Below, one piece after another: positions 18,147 to 27,710 of a stretch of 64,000 bases of DNA. The notes under the pieces were generated by a model. The model had not been told where the DNA came from. It did no database searches and saw only the letters and a list, made by a program, of their open reading frames with translations. A program made the position numbers and the translations under genes. Source of the stretch: Roseibium aestuarii. GTDB lineage: Bacteria > Pseudomonadota > Alphaproteobacteria > Rhizobiales > Stappiaceae. The stretch is taken from the NCBI RefSeq assembly GCF_008477545.1, contig NZ_VORA01000006.1, positions 96,135 to 160,134 on the forward strand. Reading direction: 5' to 3'. How positions within the stretch are numbered: the stretch's first letter is position 1; each line of letters begins with the position of its first letter.

Positions 18147-19442
18147 TCAGTCTCCCGTGCGCTTGCGATAGAGGATGTCGACGAAGACCGCGAAGACGAG
18201 GACGATGCCGACGACAATGTTCTGGAGCGGGGCATCCACGCCCACCATGGCCATGCCCGACTGCAGGGACTGCATGATCAGCGCGCCGAGGATGGCGCCA
18301 TAGATCGTGCCCACGCCGCCGGCCAGGGCGGTGCCGCCGATGACGGCCGCGGCAATCACGCGCAGTTCGTCGAGGGTGCCGATGTCGTTGGTGGAGAAGC
18401 CGAGACGGGCAGACGCCACGGCGCCGGCCAGAGCACACAGGCCGCCCATGATCGCGAAGATCTTCACGGTCAGGAAGCGGGTGTTGATGCCGGACAGTTC
18501 GGCTGCATCCGGGTTGCCGCCGGTGGCGAAGATGTAGCGGCCGAGACGGGTGCGCTGCGCGACCACGGTCATGGCGACCGCAACGGCGATCAGCAGGAGC
18601 ACGGAATAGGGAATGCCGTAGCCCATGGTCAGGCCTTCCGGCAGGGTCTCGCCGGCATCCGCGAACATGCGCTTCAGGCGCGGCAGCGGAATTTCATAGG
18701 CATTGAGCGTGGCGACGAAGCCGAGGATGGCGGCAACGGTGACGACGGCAATGACGCCTTCCGCCCACAGCGGCTTCACGGGGAAGTCGTGGGACTGGGC
18801 GCGCTTGCGGTTGTTGAACTGCAGCAGCACGGCAACCAGAACGGCGAGAACGCCGAGAACCCAGGACCAGGTCTCGCCGAGCGTGCCGTCGATGCCGCCA
18901 AGCATCTTGAAGGTCTCGTCGAGCGGGCCGATCGTCTGGCCGTCGGTGATGAACCAGGCGACGTTGCGCCACACCAGAAGACCGCCGAGGGTCACGATGA
19001 AGGCGGGGATGCCGAGGTAGCCGACCATCCAGCCCTGGAAGGCGCCGATGATCACGCCGGCGATGACGCCCGCGACGATGGCCAGGACCCAGATCAGCGG
19101 ATGACCGAGCTCAAGGCCCACCACCTGCGGCAGGAACTGGGTCTGGGTGACCGCCATGATGGCGGACACGGTGGCCAGCAGCGCCCCGACCGACAGATCA
19201 ATGTGACGGGTCACGATGATGAACACCATGCCGGTTGCCATGATCGCGACGGACACCGTCTGGATCGTCAGGTTGAAGATGTTGCGGGGCGTGAGGAAGT
19301 TGCCGCCGGTCACGAAATTGAAGGCGAGGCACAGCACCACAAAGGCGCCGATCATGCCGAGCAGACGAGTGTCGAGCTGCAGCGCGGCGAAAAGATTGCG
19401 GGCTGTCGGGGCTTTCGGCCCGGACAGGGTGTCATCAGACAT
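18147..19442 (-). CDS. xylH: Xylose ABC transporter permease
   Basis: A 431-residue inner-membrane protein of the RbsC/XylH (CUT2) family with about ten or more hydrophobic segments. Recognisable stretches are [27 protein letters not shown] and the C-terminal [17 protein letters not shown] with [23 protein letters not shown], the conserved sugar-permease region. A long, more polar central insert (about 190-260) is usual for XylH. Located between xylF and xylG in the same transcript. Confidence 0.95.
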   Translation of the reverse strand: MSDDTLSGPKAPTARNLFAALQLDTRLLGMIGAFVVLCLAFNFVTGGNFLTPRNIFNLTIQTVSVAIMATGMVFIIVTRHIDLSVGALLATVSAIMAVTQTQFLPQVVGLELGHPLIWVLAIVAGVIAGVIIGAFQGWMVGYLGIPAFIVTLGGLLVWRNVAWFITDGQTIGPLDETFKMLGGIDGTLGETWSWVLGVLAVLVAVLLQFNNRKRAQSHDFPVKPLWAEGVIAVVTVAAILGFVATLNAYEIPLPRLKRMFADAGETLPEGLTMGYGIPYSVLLLIAVAVAMTVVAQRTRLGRYIFATGGNPDAAELSGINTRFLTVKIFAIMGGLCALAGAVASARLGFSTNDIGTLDELRVIAAAVIGGTALAGGVGTIYGAILGALIMQSLQSGMAMVGVDAPLQNIVVGIVLVFAVFVDILYRKRTGD

Positions 19443-19538
19443 CGGGAAACTCCTGTTTGGAGACCAGTCACACGTTTCTTATTTTTATGATCCGGACTTT
19501 TCGTATGCCGATGGCCATTGCCACGGGGCCAGTACGAA

Positions 19539-19567
19539 CTGCCCCGGCCCTCATGTGGCCGGGGCAG
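19539..19567 (-). other. Intercistronic hairpin after xylF
   Basis: CTGCCCCGGCC and GGCCGGGGCAG form a perfect 11-bp stem around a 7-base loop, 22 bases after the xylF stop. There is no T-run on the minus strand. Such elements commonly protect the upstream binding-protein mRNA and lower expression of the downstream permease. Confidence 0.6.
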
Positions 19568-19588
19568 AGATCTTACGTGTGCTTCAGA

Positions 19589-20620
19589 TTAGTTGCACGG
19601 TGCCGGGCCGTTGGACACGCCCTGGCACAGGGCTTCCTTGGTGATCCAGCCAGCATCGACCACGACGGACAGGTTGTCCTTGGTGACCGGAACCGGCTCG
19701 AGGAAGCGAGCGGTCAGCTCGGTGCCGGACGGAGAGGTCCAGGCGTTGGAACCGTCGACGGCGGTCATTTCGGCGCCACCGGCCAGGGTCACTGCGATTT
19801 CGGCAGCGGCCTTGCCCAGCTCACGAGCGTCCTTCCAGACGGAAACGGTCTGGGTGCCCTTGGCGATGCGGTTCAGAGCAGCGTGATCGCCGTCCTGACC
19901 GGACACCGGAATGCCGTCCATGCCCTGGGCTGCGAGAGCTGCGACAGCGCCGCCGGCGGTGCCGTCGTTGGAAGCCACAACCGCGTCAACCTTGTTGTTG
20001 TTGGCGGTCAGGATCTGTTCCATGTTGCGCTGAGCGTTGGCCGGGAGCCAGCCGTCGGTGTAGGCTTCGGCGACGATCTTCACCTTGCCGGCATCGATGG
20101 CTTCCTGCAGGACTTCCTGCTGACCGCCACGCAGGAAGTCTGCGTTCGGGTCGGTCGGGGAGCCCTTGATCATGACGTAGTTGCCTTCCGGCGCCTGCTT
20201 CAGGACTTCGCGAGCCTGCATGCGGCCGACTTCGACGTTGTCGAAGGTCAGGTAGAAGGCGCGGGCGTCTTCGATCAGGCGGTCGTAACCCACGACCGGA
20301 ATGCCTTCATCGGCAGCGGCCTGAACAGCCGGGCCAATGGCCTGGGCGTCCTGGGCGAGGATGATCAGCGCATTCGCACCCTGGGCAATCAGGGCTTCCA
20401 CGTCGGAAATCTGCTTGGCAGAAGAGCTCTGCGCGTCAGCAGAGATGTACTTCGCGCCCATCTCTTCCAGCTTGGCCTTGATGGCAGCTTCGTCGGTCTT
20501 CCAGCGTTCTTCCTGGAAGTTGGACCAGCTCACGCCAACGGTGATGTCGGCAGCGACGGCGGCATTGATTGCAGTGGCGGAGAGCAGGGCGCCCGCCAGA
20601 ATGGTTGCGATCTTGCGCAT
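19589..20620 (-). CDS. xylF: Xylose ABC transporter periplasmic binding protein
   Basis: A 343-residue type I periplasmic sugar-binding protein. A signal peptide covers about residues 1-23 ([13 protein letters not shown] then AVAA). The mature part begins [22 protein letters not shown] and contains IIKG-type and [26 protein letters not shown] and [10 protein letters not shown] segments typical of XylF. It captures D-xylose in the periplasm for XylHG. First gene of the operon, divergent from xylR; GGAGG lies just before its start. Confidence 0.95.
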   Translation of the reverse strand: MRKIATILAGALLSATAINAAVAADITVGVSWSNFQEERWKTDEAAIKAKLEEMGAKYISADAQSSSAKQISDVEALIAQGANALIILAQDAQAIGPAVQAAADEGIPVVGYDRLIEDARAFYLTFDNVEVGRMQAREVLKQAPEGNYVMIKGSPTDPNADFLRGGQQEVLQEAIDAGKVKIVAEAYTDGWLPANAQRNMEQILTANNNKVDAVVASNDGTAGGAVAALAAQGMDGIPVSGQDGDHAALNRIAKGTQTVSVWKDARELGKAAAEIAVTLAGGAEMTAVDGSNAWTSPSGTELTARFLEPVPVTKDNLSVVVDAGWITKEALCQGVSNGPAPCN

Positions 20621-20875
20621 AATGTTTCCTCCAGACGGTACCGCCTTTTCGTTACGGCACCTGATCTCGTTTTTGGTCGAGGCTCCTCTCAGAGCCCCAC
20701 ATGACCACCTATATCATTATTTTTTTTGTGGCCCGAAAAAAAGTTGCTCAAAACGGGGCGGCCTGTCAACATAGTTTTACAAAACATGCATCGGCGCACC
20801 GAACGACGCCATCGGACCATCAGGATCCGGGTGCAACAATATTGGAGGAAACACCTTGAGGACGCACGGAGAGGG
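20621..20875. promoter_or_regulatory. xylF-xylR divergent promoter region
   Basis: A 255-base spacer, markedly AT-rich around 20710-20790, that must hold both divergent promoters. Within it a palindrome at 20774-20785 is the best operator candidate (listed separately). No other gene is seen here. Confidence 0.6.
20774..20785. promoter_or_regulatory. Candidate XylR operator, GTTTT-AC-AAAAC
   Basis: GTTTT and AAAAC form a perfect inverted repeat with a 2-base spacer. It lies in the AT-rich centre of the xylF-xylR spacer. ROK-family repressors usually bind AT-rich palindromes of this general form, so it is a likely site for the adjacent XylR, with xylose as the expected inducer. Binding is inferred only. 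Confidence 0.4.
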
Positions 20876-22165
20876 ATGAGCAAGAAGGCGGACCGGGATC
20901 ACATCAGGCGCCAAAATCGCAGCAACATTCTGGAGGCCTTGCGCCGCAACGGGCCCATGGCCCGGATCGATCTCGGACAGATCACGGGCCTGAGCCCTGC
21001 GACCATCACGGCAATCACTTCCGATTTGCTGGACCAGGGCCTCATCGAGGGTCTGGACGCACCGGAGCAGAAGGCGCCCCAGAGCCGGGGACGTCCGCGT
21101 TCGCTGCTGCAGATCAACCCGCAGGCGGCCTGCATCCTCGTGGTGCGCATCACGGTCAACACGATCGACATGGCGCTTGCCGACTATGGCGGCACCTGCT
21201 TCCACCACGAGCAGCTGGGCTTTGACAGCGCCACGGCGGATGCCACGACCTTCCCCGACCATCTCATCACCGGCATTCGCGCCCTCATCCGCCGCTCGGG
21301 CATCAACCCGGAGCTGCTGCAGGAAATCGGCGTCGCCGCCCAAGGCGTGGTAGAGCTGGAACACGGACAGGTGAGCTGGAGCCCGGCCTTCGCCTCAGGC
21401 GCGATCCCGATCATCGAGCCGCTGACCCAGGCGTTCGGCGTCCACTGCCGGCTCTCCAACGACACGAACATGATCACCTCCGCGCTCAACTGGATCGAGC
21501 CGGAGAAGTACAACGGCACCTTTGCCGTGATCATGCTCGACTATGGCGTGGGCATGGGGCTCTACATCAACGATCGGCTGTTCTCGGGTGCCAGCGGCAC
21601 GGCGGCCGAATTCGGTCACGCCAACCACATTCCCAATGGCGCGCTTTGCCGCTGCGGCAAGCGCGGCTGCATGGAAGCCTATCTGTCCGACTATGCGCTG
21701 GTGCGCTCCGCCCGGGGCCTGCCGGAAACGACGGATCCGCGCCAGATCGTTGCGGGGGTGGAAGGTCTTGCCAATTTGATCACGAAGGCACAGGCCGGGG
21801 ACATGGCCGCGCTCAAGGCCTTTGCCGATGCGGGCACGGTGCTGGGCTACGGCCTGGCGCGGCTGATTGCCATTCTCGACCCCTCCCGCATCGTGCTGAC
21901 GGGTGCGGCCGTCCGCGGCTACAGCTTCATGGAAGACGCCATGCGCAAGGGTCTGGAGACCGCGCTGGTGCGGGATCTGCGGCAGAACTTCGTGATCGAC
22001 GTGATGCCCTGGGAAGAGGACTTCATCCGGCGCGGGCTGATCGCCCTCGGCATGGAGAGGCTCGACCAGACCTTCCAGGGCAGGGGGCTGGGCAGCGGCG
22101 CGGGCATGAGCACCGCCGCCAGCAGCACCGCAGAAGAAACCATGGCCGAGGAACTGACCCGATGA
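20876..22165 (+). CDS. xylR: ROK family transcriptional regulator, XylR type
   Basis: A 429-residue repressor. Residues 1-60 form a winged helix-turn-helix (RRQNRSNILEALRRNGPMARIDL, then GLSPATITAITSDLLDQGLI); the rest is a ROK sugar-kinase fold with the zinc site GALCRCGKRGCMEAY. Divergent placement beside xylF marks it as the xylose-responsive repressor of the xyl operon. The frame is open further upstream to 20726, but the ATG at 20876 starts the conserved sequence and follows GGAGAGGG. Its stop overlaps the start of the di-heme gene by 4 bases, so regulator and cytochrome are translationally coupled, which is unusual for XylR. Confidence 0.9.
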   Translation: MSKKADRDHIRRQNRSNILEALRRNGPMARIDLGQITGLSPATITAITSDLLDQGLIEGLDAPEQKAPQSRGRPRSLLQINPQAACILVVRITVNTIDMALADYGGTCFHHEQLGFDSATADATTFPDHLITGIRALIRRSGINPELLQEIGVAAQGVVELEHGQVSWSPAFASGAIPIIEPLTQAFGVHCRLSNDTNMITSALNWIEPEKYNGTFAVIMLDYGVGMGLYINDRLFSGASGTAAEFGHANHIPNGALCRCGKRGCMEAYLSDYALVRSARGLPETTDPRQIVAGVEGLANLITKAQAGDMAALKAFADAGTVLGYGLARLIAILDPSRIVLTGAAVRGYSFMEDAMRKGLETALVRDLRQNFVIDVMPWEEDFIRRGLIALGMERLDQTFQGRGLGSGAGMSTAASSTAEETMAEELTR

Positions 22166-23613
22166 GCGCTTCCCGTCTTCGCCGTCTGGCCCCGCGTGCG
22201 GCCGGACCGGCCCTTGCCGTCCTGACCCTTGCACTTGCCTCGGGTGCCCGCGCCGAGGACCCGGCGGCCCGGCCGTGGGACGAGCGGGTGCTGACGGAAG
22301 CCATCGACTATGACGCGCTGGCCAGTGACCCGTCGCTCTCCGTCGAGGCCTTGAGCGAAAAGGGACGGCATCTCTTCGAAGGCCGCTTCATCGAGGCCGA
22401 TGGCGCGGGGCGTCCGGAGGCTACCCAGGCCATCGTGCCGACGAAGCGACGGCGCGCGGCCTCGCACATGTTCCTGCGCCTGTCGGGGCTCGACGCCAAC
22501 TCCTGCCAGAGCTGCCATGCGATGCCGGTTTCCGGTGGCGCGGGCGACTTCACGGCCAATGTCTTCGTGTCGGAAGGCTTCGAAAGCGCCGATTTCGACA
22601 CCACCGACCCGCAATTCTCCAACGAGCGCGGCACCACCCATCTGATGGGGGCCGGGCTGATCGAGCTTCTGGCCCGGGAAATGACCGCAGATCTGCGGGC
22701 CCAGCGCCACGACGTGGTGACCGAGGCCCGCAAGTCCGGCGCGGCCGTGACCCGCAAGCTGGAAACCAAGGGCGTGTCCTTCGGTGAGATCACCGCCGAG
22801 CCGGACGGGCGCGTCGACGTGTCGAAGCTTGACGGCATCGACAGCGACCTCACCCTGCGTCCCTTCGGCCAGAAGGGCGTCTTCGGCTCCCTGCGCCAGT
22901 TCTCGGTCAATGCCCTGAACCAGCATTCCGGCATCCAGCCCGTCGAGCGCTTCGGCGCCGCCTGGACGGGCACCAATGATTTCGACGGCGACGCCATTGC
23001 CGACGAACTGTCGGTCGGTCAGGTCTCGGCTCTGGTCGCCTTCCAGGCCACGCTCCCCGCGCCCGGACGCAAGACAGATCTGCCTGAGGTCTGGTCGACG
23101 GCGGCTGCCCGGGGAGAGACGCTCTTTTCGGACATCGGCTGCGCGACATGTCACCGGCCGAGCCTGCCGCTCGACAGCCTGATCTTCCAGGATCCCAATC
23201 CCTTCGAGACCGCCGGCACCCTGCGGCCGGAAGATGTCGCGACACCGCTGAAGCTGGATCTTGCCACCCTCGACTGGGTGAAGGCCCTGCCGAAGGATGA
23301 CCAGGGCCGCACCCTGGTGCCGCTCTTCGGGGACCTGAAGCGGCACCGGATCGCCGATGCGGCCCGCGAGACCCTGGGCAACGAGCTGCTGAGCCAGCGC
23401 TTCGTCGCCCGTGACGTGTTCATCACGGCGGAGCTCTGGGGGGTCGGCAACACGGCGCCCTATGGCCATCGGGGCGACCTGACCACCCTGCATGACGTGA
23501 TCGACGCCCATGGCGGCGAGGCGACCGAGGCGCGCAAGGCCTATTCCGCCCTTGGCGAGGATGACCGCCAGTCGATCATTGCCTTCCTCAGAACCCTGGA
23601 GATCGGCAAATGA
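22162..23613 (+). CDS. Periplasmic di-heme oxidoreductase (COG3488/DUF1111 family)
   Basis: A 483-residue secreted c-type cytochrome. A signal peptide ends near residue 31 (LALASGARA). Two heme-attachment motifs are present: CQSCH at 115-119 and CATCH at 327-331. The family was once called thiol oxidoreductase and resembles di-heme peroxidases; its substrate is mostly unknown. Sequence around GERGTTHLMGAGLIELLAREM and TAPYGHRGDLTTLHDVIDAHGG fits the family. It overlaps xylR upstream and the FG-GAP/ASPIC gene downstream, 4 bases each, so all three should be made together. A role in periplasmic electron transfer linked to sugar use is inference from this arrangement. Confidence 0.85.
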   Translation: MSASRLRRLAPRAAGPALAVLTLALASGARAEDPAARPWDERVLTEAIDYDALASDPSLSVEALSEKGRHLFEGRFIEADGAGRPEATQAIVPTKRRRAASHMFLRLSGLDANSCQSCHAMPVSGGAGDFTANVFVSEGFESADFDTTDPQFSNERGTTHLMGAGLIELLAREMTADLRAQRHDVVTEARKSGAAVTRKLETKGVSFGEITAEPDGRVDVSKLDGIDSDLTLRPFGQKGVFGSLRQFSVNALNQHSGIQPVERFGAAWTGTNDFDGDAIADELSVGQVSALVAFQATLPAPGRKTDLPEVWSTAAARGETLFSDIGCATCHRPSLPLDSLIFQDPNPFETAGTLRPEDVATPLKLDLATLDWVKALPKDDQGRTLVPLFGDLKRHRIADAARETLGNELLSQRFVARDVFITAELWGVGNTAPYGHRGDLTTLHDVIDAHGGEATEARKAYSALGEDDRQSIIAFLRTLEIGK

Positions 23614-25322
23614 CCCTGTCGACCACCTCTCGGCCCCATGGCACCGCATCCCGCTTCCGGGGACTGTCCCTCGCGCTGGCCGGCAGCCTGCTGCTGACCA
23701 CTCTCGGCACCCCCGCAGCGGTGGCCGCCGGAAGCGACGAGGCCCCGCGCCGCACATCGATCACGCCTGTTCCCCATTTCGTGGAAGAAGGCGAGAGCGC
23801 CGGCATTGCTCATCGTTATGAAGGCCCCTGGGAGTTCTTCGTGGGCGGCGGTGTTGCCATCTTCGATTGCGATGGCGACCGGCGCCCGGACCTGTTCATG
23901 GCCGGTGGCAGCAACCCGGCGGACCTCTATCGCAACCAGAGCCCGACCGGCGGCGCGCTGACATTCGAGAAGGTCGACAGCGGCGTGGAAGCCAGCCGGC
24001 TGGACAAGGTGCTCGGCGCCTATCCGATCGACTTCGACAATGACGGGGTGATGGACCTCGTGGTTCTGCGGCTGGGCGAGAACCTGCTGCTGCGCGGCAA
24101 GGGCGCCTGCCGCTTCGAGGTCGCCAATCGTGCGCTCGGCTTTGAAGGTGGCCGGGAATGGAGCACGGCGTTTTCGGCCCTCTGGGAACCAGGCGCCACC
24201 TATCCGACGCTGGCCGTGGGCAACTATGTGGACCGGTCGGCCCCCGGATCGCCCTGGGGCACCTGCCACGACAATTTCCTCTTCCGCCCCTCGGGCGGCG
24301 AGCATCAGGACTATTCCGAGCCGTTCCGCCTCTCGCCCGGCTATTGCGCCCTGTCCATGCTCTTCACCGACTGGAACCGCTCTGGCGAACCGGCCCTGCG
24401 GATCTCCAACGACCGGCAGTATTATCGCGGCGGCGAGGAACAGCTCTGGGCGGTCTCGCCCGGCCGTCCGCCCCGGCCCTATCGCCGATCCGATGGCTGG
24501 CGACACCTGAAGATCTGGGGCATGGGCATTGCCTCCATCGACCTCAACGTCGACGGCTTCCCGGAATATGCCCTGACCAGCATGGGCGACACCAAGCTGC
24601 AGACACTGGACGACGAAGGGGACGAGACCGTCCCGGTCTATACGGACATTGCCTTCGAGAAGGGTGTCACGGCCCATCGCCCCTATGCAGGCGACGACCT
24701 GCGCCCCTCCACCGGCTGGCACTCGGAATTCCAGGACGTCAACAACGACGGGCTGTGGGATCTCTTCATCGCCAAGGGCAATGTGGAGGCCATGCCGGAT
24801 TTCGCGGCCTATGACCCGGACAACTTGCTGCTGGGCCAGTGGGACGAGACCTTCGTGGAAACCGGCGACACCTCTGGCATTGCGCTGAACCGGCGCGGAC
24901 GAGGTGCGGGCATCGCCGATCTCAACATGGACGGCCTGCCGGATCTGGTGGTCGTCAACCGGTCGGGCCCCGCCAGCGTGTTCCGCAACGTGGGCGGTGG
25001 CAGCGGGGACGCCCCGCGCCCCCTCGGCAACTGGCTGGGCGTGGAAATCCGCCAGCCCGGCAAGCCCAACCTCTTCGGGGTCGGCGCCAAGGTCAGCGTC
25101 AAGATCGGCAACCGGACCATCGTTCGCGATGTGCAGATCGGTGGCGGCCATGCATCGGGACAGGCCGGATTCCTGCATTTCGGGCTTGGGGTCTCGGAAC
25201 GGGCGCAGGTGCGCGTCCGCTGGCCGGACGGCAACTGGAGCCACGGCTACCGGGTCTTTGCCAATCAGCACGTGATCATCGAGCGGGACGCGGAAAACGC
25301 AGCGCTCTGGATGGCTGACTGA
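23610..25322 (+). CDS. Secreted FG-GAP/VCBS-repeat protein with ASPIC/UnbV C-terminus (CRTAC1-like)
   Basis: A 570-residue exported protein with a signal peptide to about residue 40 (GTPAAVAA). It is a probable beta-propeller with at least five calcium-binding loops of FG-GAP type: DCDGDRRPDLF, DFDNDGVMDLV, DLNVDGFPEYA, DVNNDGLWDLF and DLNMDGLPDLV. The last 90 residues form an ASPIC/UnbV domain (NWLGVEIRQPGKPN, GAKVSVKIG, GFLHFGLG, VRWPDG). CRTAC1-type proteins bind calcium and partners at the cell surface; some occur with di-heme cytochromes. Its start overlaps the di-heme gene stop by 4 bases. No terminator is obvious after it. Confidence 0.87.
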   Translation: MTLSTTSRPHGTASRFRGLSLALAGSLLLTTLGTPAAVAAGSDEAPRRTSITPVPHFVEEGESAGIAHRYEGPWEFFVGGGVAIFDCDGDRRPDLFMAGGSNPADLYRNQSPTGGALTFEKVDSGVEASRLDKVLGAYPIDFDNDGVMDLVVLRLGENLLLRGKGACRFEVANRALGFEGGREWSTAFSALWEPGATYPTLAVGNYVDRSAPGSPWGTCHDNFLFRPSGGEHQDYSEPFRLSPGYCALSMLFTDWNRSGEPALRISNDRQYYRGGEEQLWAVSPGRPPRPYRRSDGWRHLKIWGMGIASIDLNVDGFPEYALTSMGDTKLQTLDDEGDETVPVYTDIAFEKGVTAHRPYAGDDLRPSTGWHSEFQDVNNDGLWDLFIAKGNVEAMPDFAAYDPDNLLLGQWDETFVETGDTSGIALNRRGRGAGIADLNMDGLPDLVVVNRSGPASVFRNVGGGSGDAPRPLGNWLGVEIRQPGKPNLFGVGAKVSVKIGNRTIVRDVQIGGGHASGQAGFLHFGLGVSERAQVRVRWPDGNWSHGYRVFANQHVIIERDAENAALWMAD

Positions 25323-25492
25323 CACCCGGAACCCTGAAAGCCTGAGCCCGGGCCGCGCGTCCGGGCGCTCCCTGCACGTCCTGGAAGAGCTGTTCGTGTT
25401 TCGCAATCTTGCGGCATGGAACCCCCTCTGCTACGCTTCGTTAACCCAGTTTCGAGGCTTTTAAGACGCTGGGAAGATGCGGATTTCAGACG

Positions 25493-25852
25493 ATGCTTTT
25501 CATGATGTTCCTTCTGCTCGGCGCCTATGGCGCCGTGGGGTCCCTTTTCTTTCTCTTTCTGGCCTTTGAGCGGCTGGAGCGGGAAAATGACACCCGCGCC
25601 AGCATCGCCGTCGAGGGGATGGAGCCGGATCTCTCCTCCGGGTTGGAGCCGACCGATGCTTCCGCCAGCCTGCCGGAGGCCCCTGCCCGCCGGGCCGGTG
25701 CCGCCTTTGCACTCTTTGCGCTGGCCTCCCTGTTCTGGCCGGTCTCGATCGTCGTTCTGACTGTCTATCGCTGGCTCGAACCCACGCTGCCCGCCAACCT
25801 TCTGCAGGCCGGTCCCATGGAGCCGCGCTCCCTCGCCTCCCGCAAGGGCTGA
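25493..25852 (+). CDS. Small two-TM membrane protein, unknown
   Basis: A 119-residue hypothetical protein. Hydrophobic segments at about 1-24 (MLFMMFLLLGAYGAVGSLFF) and 67-91 (AGAAFALFALASLFWPVSIVVL) flank an acidic, Pro/Ser/Glu-rich loop. I do not recognise a family. Coding is supported by membrane-like composition and strong GC bias at third positions; an imperfect GGGAAG ribosome site lies about 15 bases upstream. It is alone, after the xylR operon and before a long spacer. Confidence 0.55.
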   Translation: MLFMMFLLLGAYGAVGSLFFLFLAFERLERENDTRASIAVEGMEPDLSSGLEPTDASASLPEAPARRAGAAFALFALASLFWPVSIVVLTVYRWLEPTLPANLLQAGPMEPRSLASRKG

Positions 25853-26333
25853 CATTTCGCGCTCACGGTTGCGCCGTCAGCCGTGCGCCGCGAGGCCTGA
25901 GCGATCCTGCCGGGTCGGGTTCGCCCGGGCCGCGATGTTTCGTGGCCGGTTCCACCTCTCCTCCGCCTCCAAGCCCCCAATCCACGCCCCTTCACGGCGT
26001 GTCTGATGACACGTCCGCTGACGCTCCTCTTTTGCGGATCCCGGGTCGAGGGCGTTGGTGATTTGACAGCATCAGCCCCTCGGAAACCACCGAATTTCGG
26101 GCGCGGATGCTCCGAAAGGTCCCTTGGCGCAATTTTCATCAAACTGCCTATTTCAAGTATAAATCCATGAATTGGCTCACGTTTTAAAACTGATAAAAAA
26201 ACTCATATTTCTAAGGGCTTATAAAAATATTTGACTAATTGGTCAATTTTTTCTCCAATCCAGACTGCAGCTCCCTCAAGTCAAGAAAGGGAGCGCGGGA
26301 ACAAATGATCGCCATTCCTTCCGGAGGTCTGAA
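25853..26333. other. Intergenic region upstream of preT, 481 bp
   Basis: The first 280 bases are GC-rich with no gene or structure I can support. From about 26140 to 26260 the sequence becomes strongly AT-rich and carries a RutR-type box, so the preT promoter should lie there. A leader of about 80 bases ends in GGAGG before the preT ATG. Confidence 0.6.
26231..26246. promoter_or_regulatory. RutR-type operator upstream of preT
   Basis: TTGACTAATTGGTCAA matches the RutR consensus TTGACCA-N2-TGGTCAA with one change in the left half. It lies about 88 bases before preT within the AT-rich promoter region. RutR is a TetR-family regulator that responds to uracil or thymine, which suits the downstream pyrimidine-degradation genes. 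A second copy precedes the 31555-32550 binding-protein gene. Confidence 0.65.
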
Positions 26334-27689
26334 ATGACCGAGTTGAACGCCACTCCTGACGTTGCGTCCGGGCGTCTGCGTGCAGAAGAATACGCTGAGA
26401 ACTTCAGCGACCTGCACCCGCGCCTCGAGCCGCACGAGGCCTATGTCGAGGCCGACCGCTGCTACTTCTGCTACGACGCGCCCTGCATGCAGGCCTGCCC
26501 GACCAGCATCGACATCCCCCTCTTCATCCGCCAGATTTCCACCGGCAACGAGATCGGCGCCGCCAAGACCATCTTCGAGCAGAACATCCTGGGCGGCATG
26601 TGCGCCCGCGTCTGCCCGACCGAGACCCTGTGCGAGCAGGTCTGCGTGCGCGAAGTGGCCGAAGGCAAGCCGGTGAAGATCGGCGAATTGCAGCGCTATG
26701 CCACCGACCATTTCATGAATGCCCGCGAGAAGACGCCCTTCGAGCGCGCCGCCCCGACCGGCAAGACGGTCGCCGTGGTCGGCGCCGGCCCGGCCGGCCT
26801 CTCCTGCGCCCACCGTCTGGCGGTTCATGGCCATGACGTCACCCTGTTCGACGCCCGCGCGAAGCTGGGCGGCCTGAACGAATACGGCATCGCCTCCTAC
26901 AAGTCGGTCGATGACTTCGCGGCCCGGGAAGTGGACTTCATCCTCTCCATCGGCGGCATCACCGTGGAAACCGGCAAGCGCCTGGGCGAGGGCCTGGATC
27001 TGGCCGACCTGCGCGGCCGCTTCGATGCGGTCTTCCTCGGCATCGGCCTTGCCGGCGTGAATGCTCTCGGCCTCGAAGGCGAGGACAAGGACAACGTGAT
27101 CGACGCGGTCGACTACATTGCCGACCTGCGCCAGTCCGACGATCTTTCCTCCCTGCCAGTCGGCCGCCGCGTGGTGGTCATCGGGGGCGGCATGACGGCG
27201 GTCGACATCGCCGTCCAGACCCGCCTGCTGGGCGCGGAAGAGGTGACCATCGCCTATCGCCGCGGCCAGGACCGGATGAATGCCTCGGAATACGAACAGC
27301 ATTTGGCCCAAACCAACGGGGTGAAGATCCTCACCTGGGCCCAGCCGCACGCGATCAAGGGCGAAAACGGCCATGTGAGCGCCATCGAGCTGGAACGCAC
27401 CGTGGAAAGTGACGGCAAGCTCTCCGGCACCGGCGAGATCATCTCCCTGCCCGCGGACATGGTGTTCAAGGCCGTGGGGCAGACGCTGGTTGCCTCCGAC
27501 CTCAACGGATCGGCCCAGGCCATCCACATTGAGCGGGGCCGCATCGTGGTCGACGACGAGCGCAAGACCTCCCTGGCCGACGTCTGGGCCGGCGGCGACT
27601 GCGTGCTCGGTGGGGAAGACCTGACGGTGGCTGCCGTCGAAGACGGCAAGGTCGCGGCGGAAAGCATCCACCGCGCCCTGATGGCTTAA
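26334..27689 (+). CDS. preT: Dihydropyrimidine dehydrogenase NAD-binding subunit
   Basis: A 451-residue flavoprotein. The N-terminus holds cysteine clusters for Fe-S centres (CYFCYDAPCMQACPTSID, GGMCARVCPTETLCEQVC). Two Rossmann sites follow: VAVVGAGPAGLSCAHRL for FAD and VVVIGGGMTAVDIA for NAD(P)H, and a late AGGDCVLGGEDLTVAA. This is the subunit that passes electrons to PreA for the first, reductive step of uracil and thymine breakdown. preA begins 21 bases after the stop. A RutR-type box upstream supports the assignment. Confidence 0.93.
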   Translation: MTELNATPDVASGRLRAEEYAENFSDLHPRLEPHEAYVEADRCYFCYDAPCMQACPTSIDIPLFIRQISTGNEIGAAKTIFEQNILGGMCARVCPTETLCEQVCVREVAEGKPVKIGELQRYATDHFMNAREKTPFERAAPTGKTVAVVGAGPAGLSCAHRLAVHGHDVTLFDARAKLGGLNEYGIASYKSVDDFAAREVDFILSIGGITVETGKRLGEGLDLADLRGRFDAVFLGIGLAGVNALGLEGEDKDNVIDAVDYIADLRQSDDLSSLPVGRRVVVIGGGMTAVDIAVQTRLLGAEEVTIAYRRGQDRMNASEYEQHLAQTNGVKILTWAQPHAIKGENGHVSAIELERTVESDGKLSGTGEIISLPADMVFKAVGQTLVASDLNGSAQAIHIERGRIVVDDERKTSLADVWAGGDCVLGGEDLTVAAVEDGKVAAESIHRALMA

Positions 27690-27710
27690 TCTTTTTACCG
27701 GAGATCCGTC

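Noticed and set aside
23541..25406. 621-codon open frame on the minus strand
   Set aside because: It covers the FG-GAP/ASPIC gene on the other strand, whose repeated calcium loops and signal peptide show which strand is coding.
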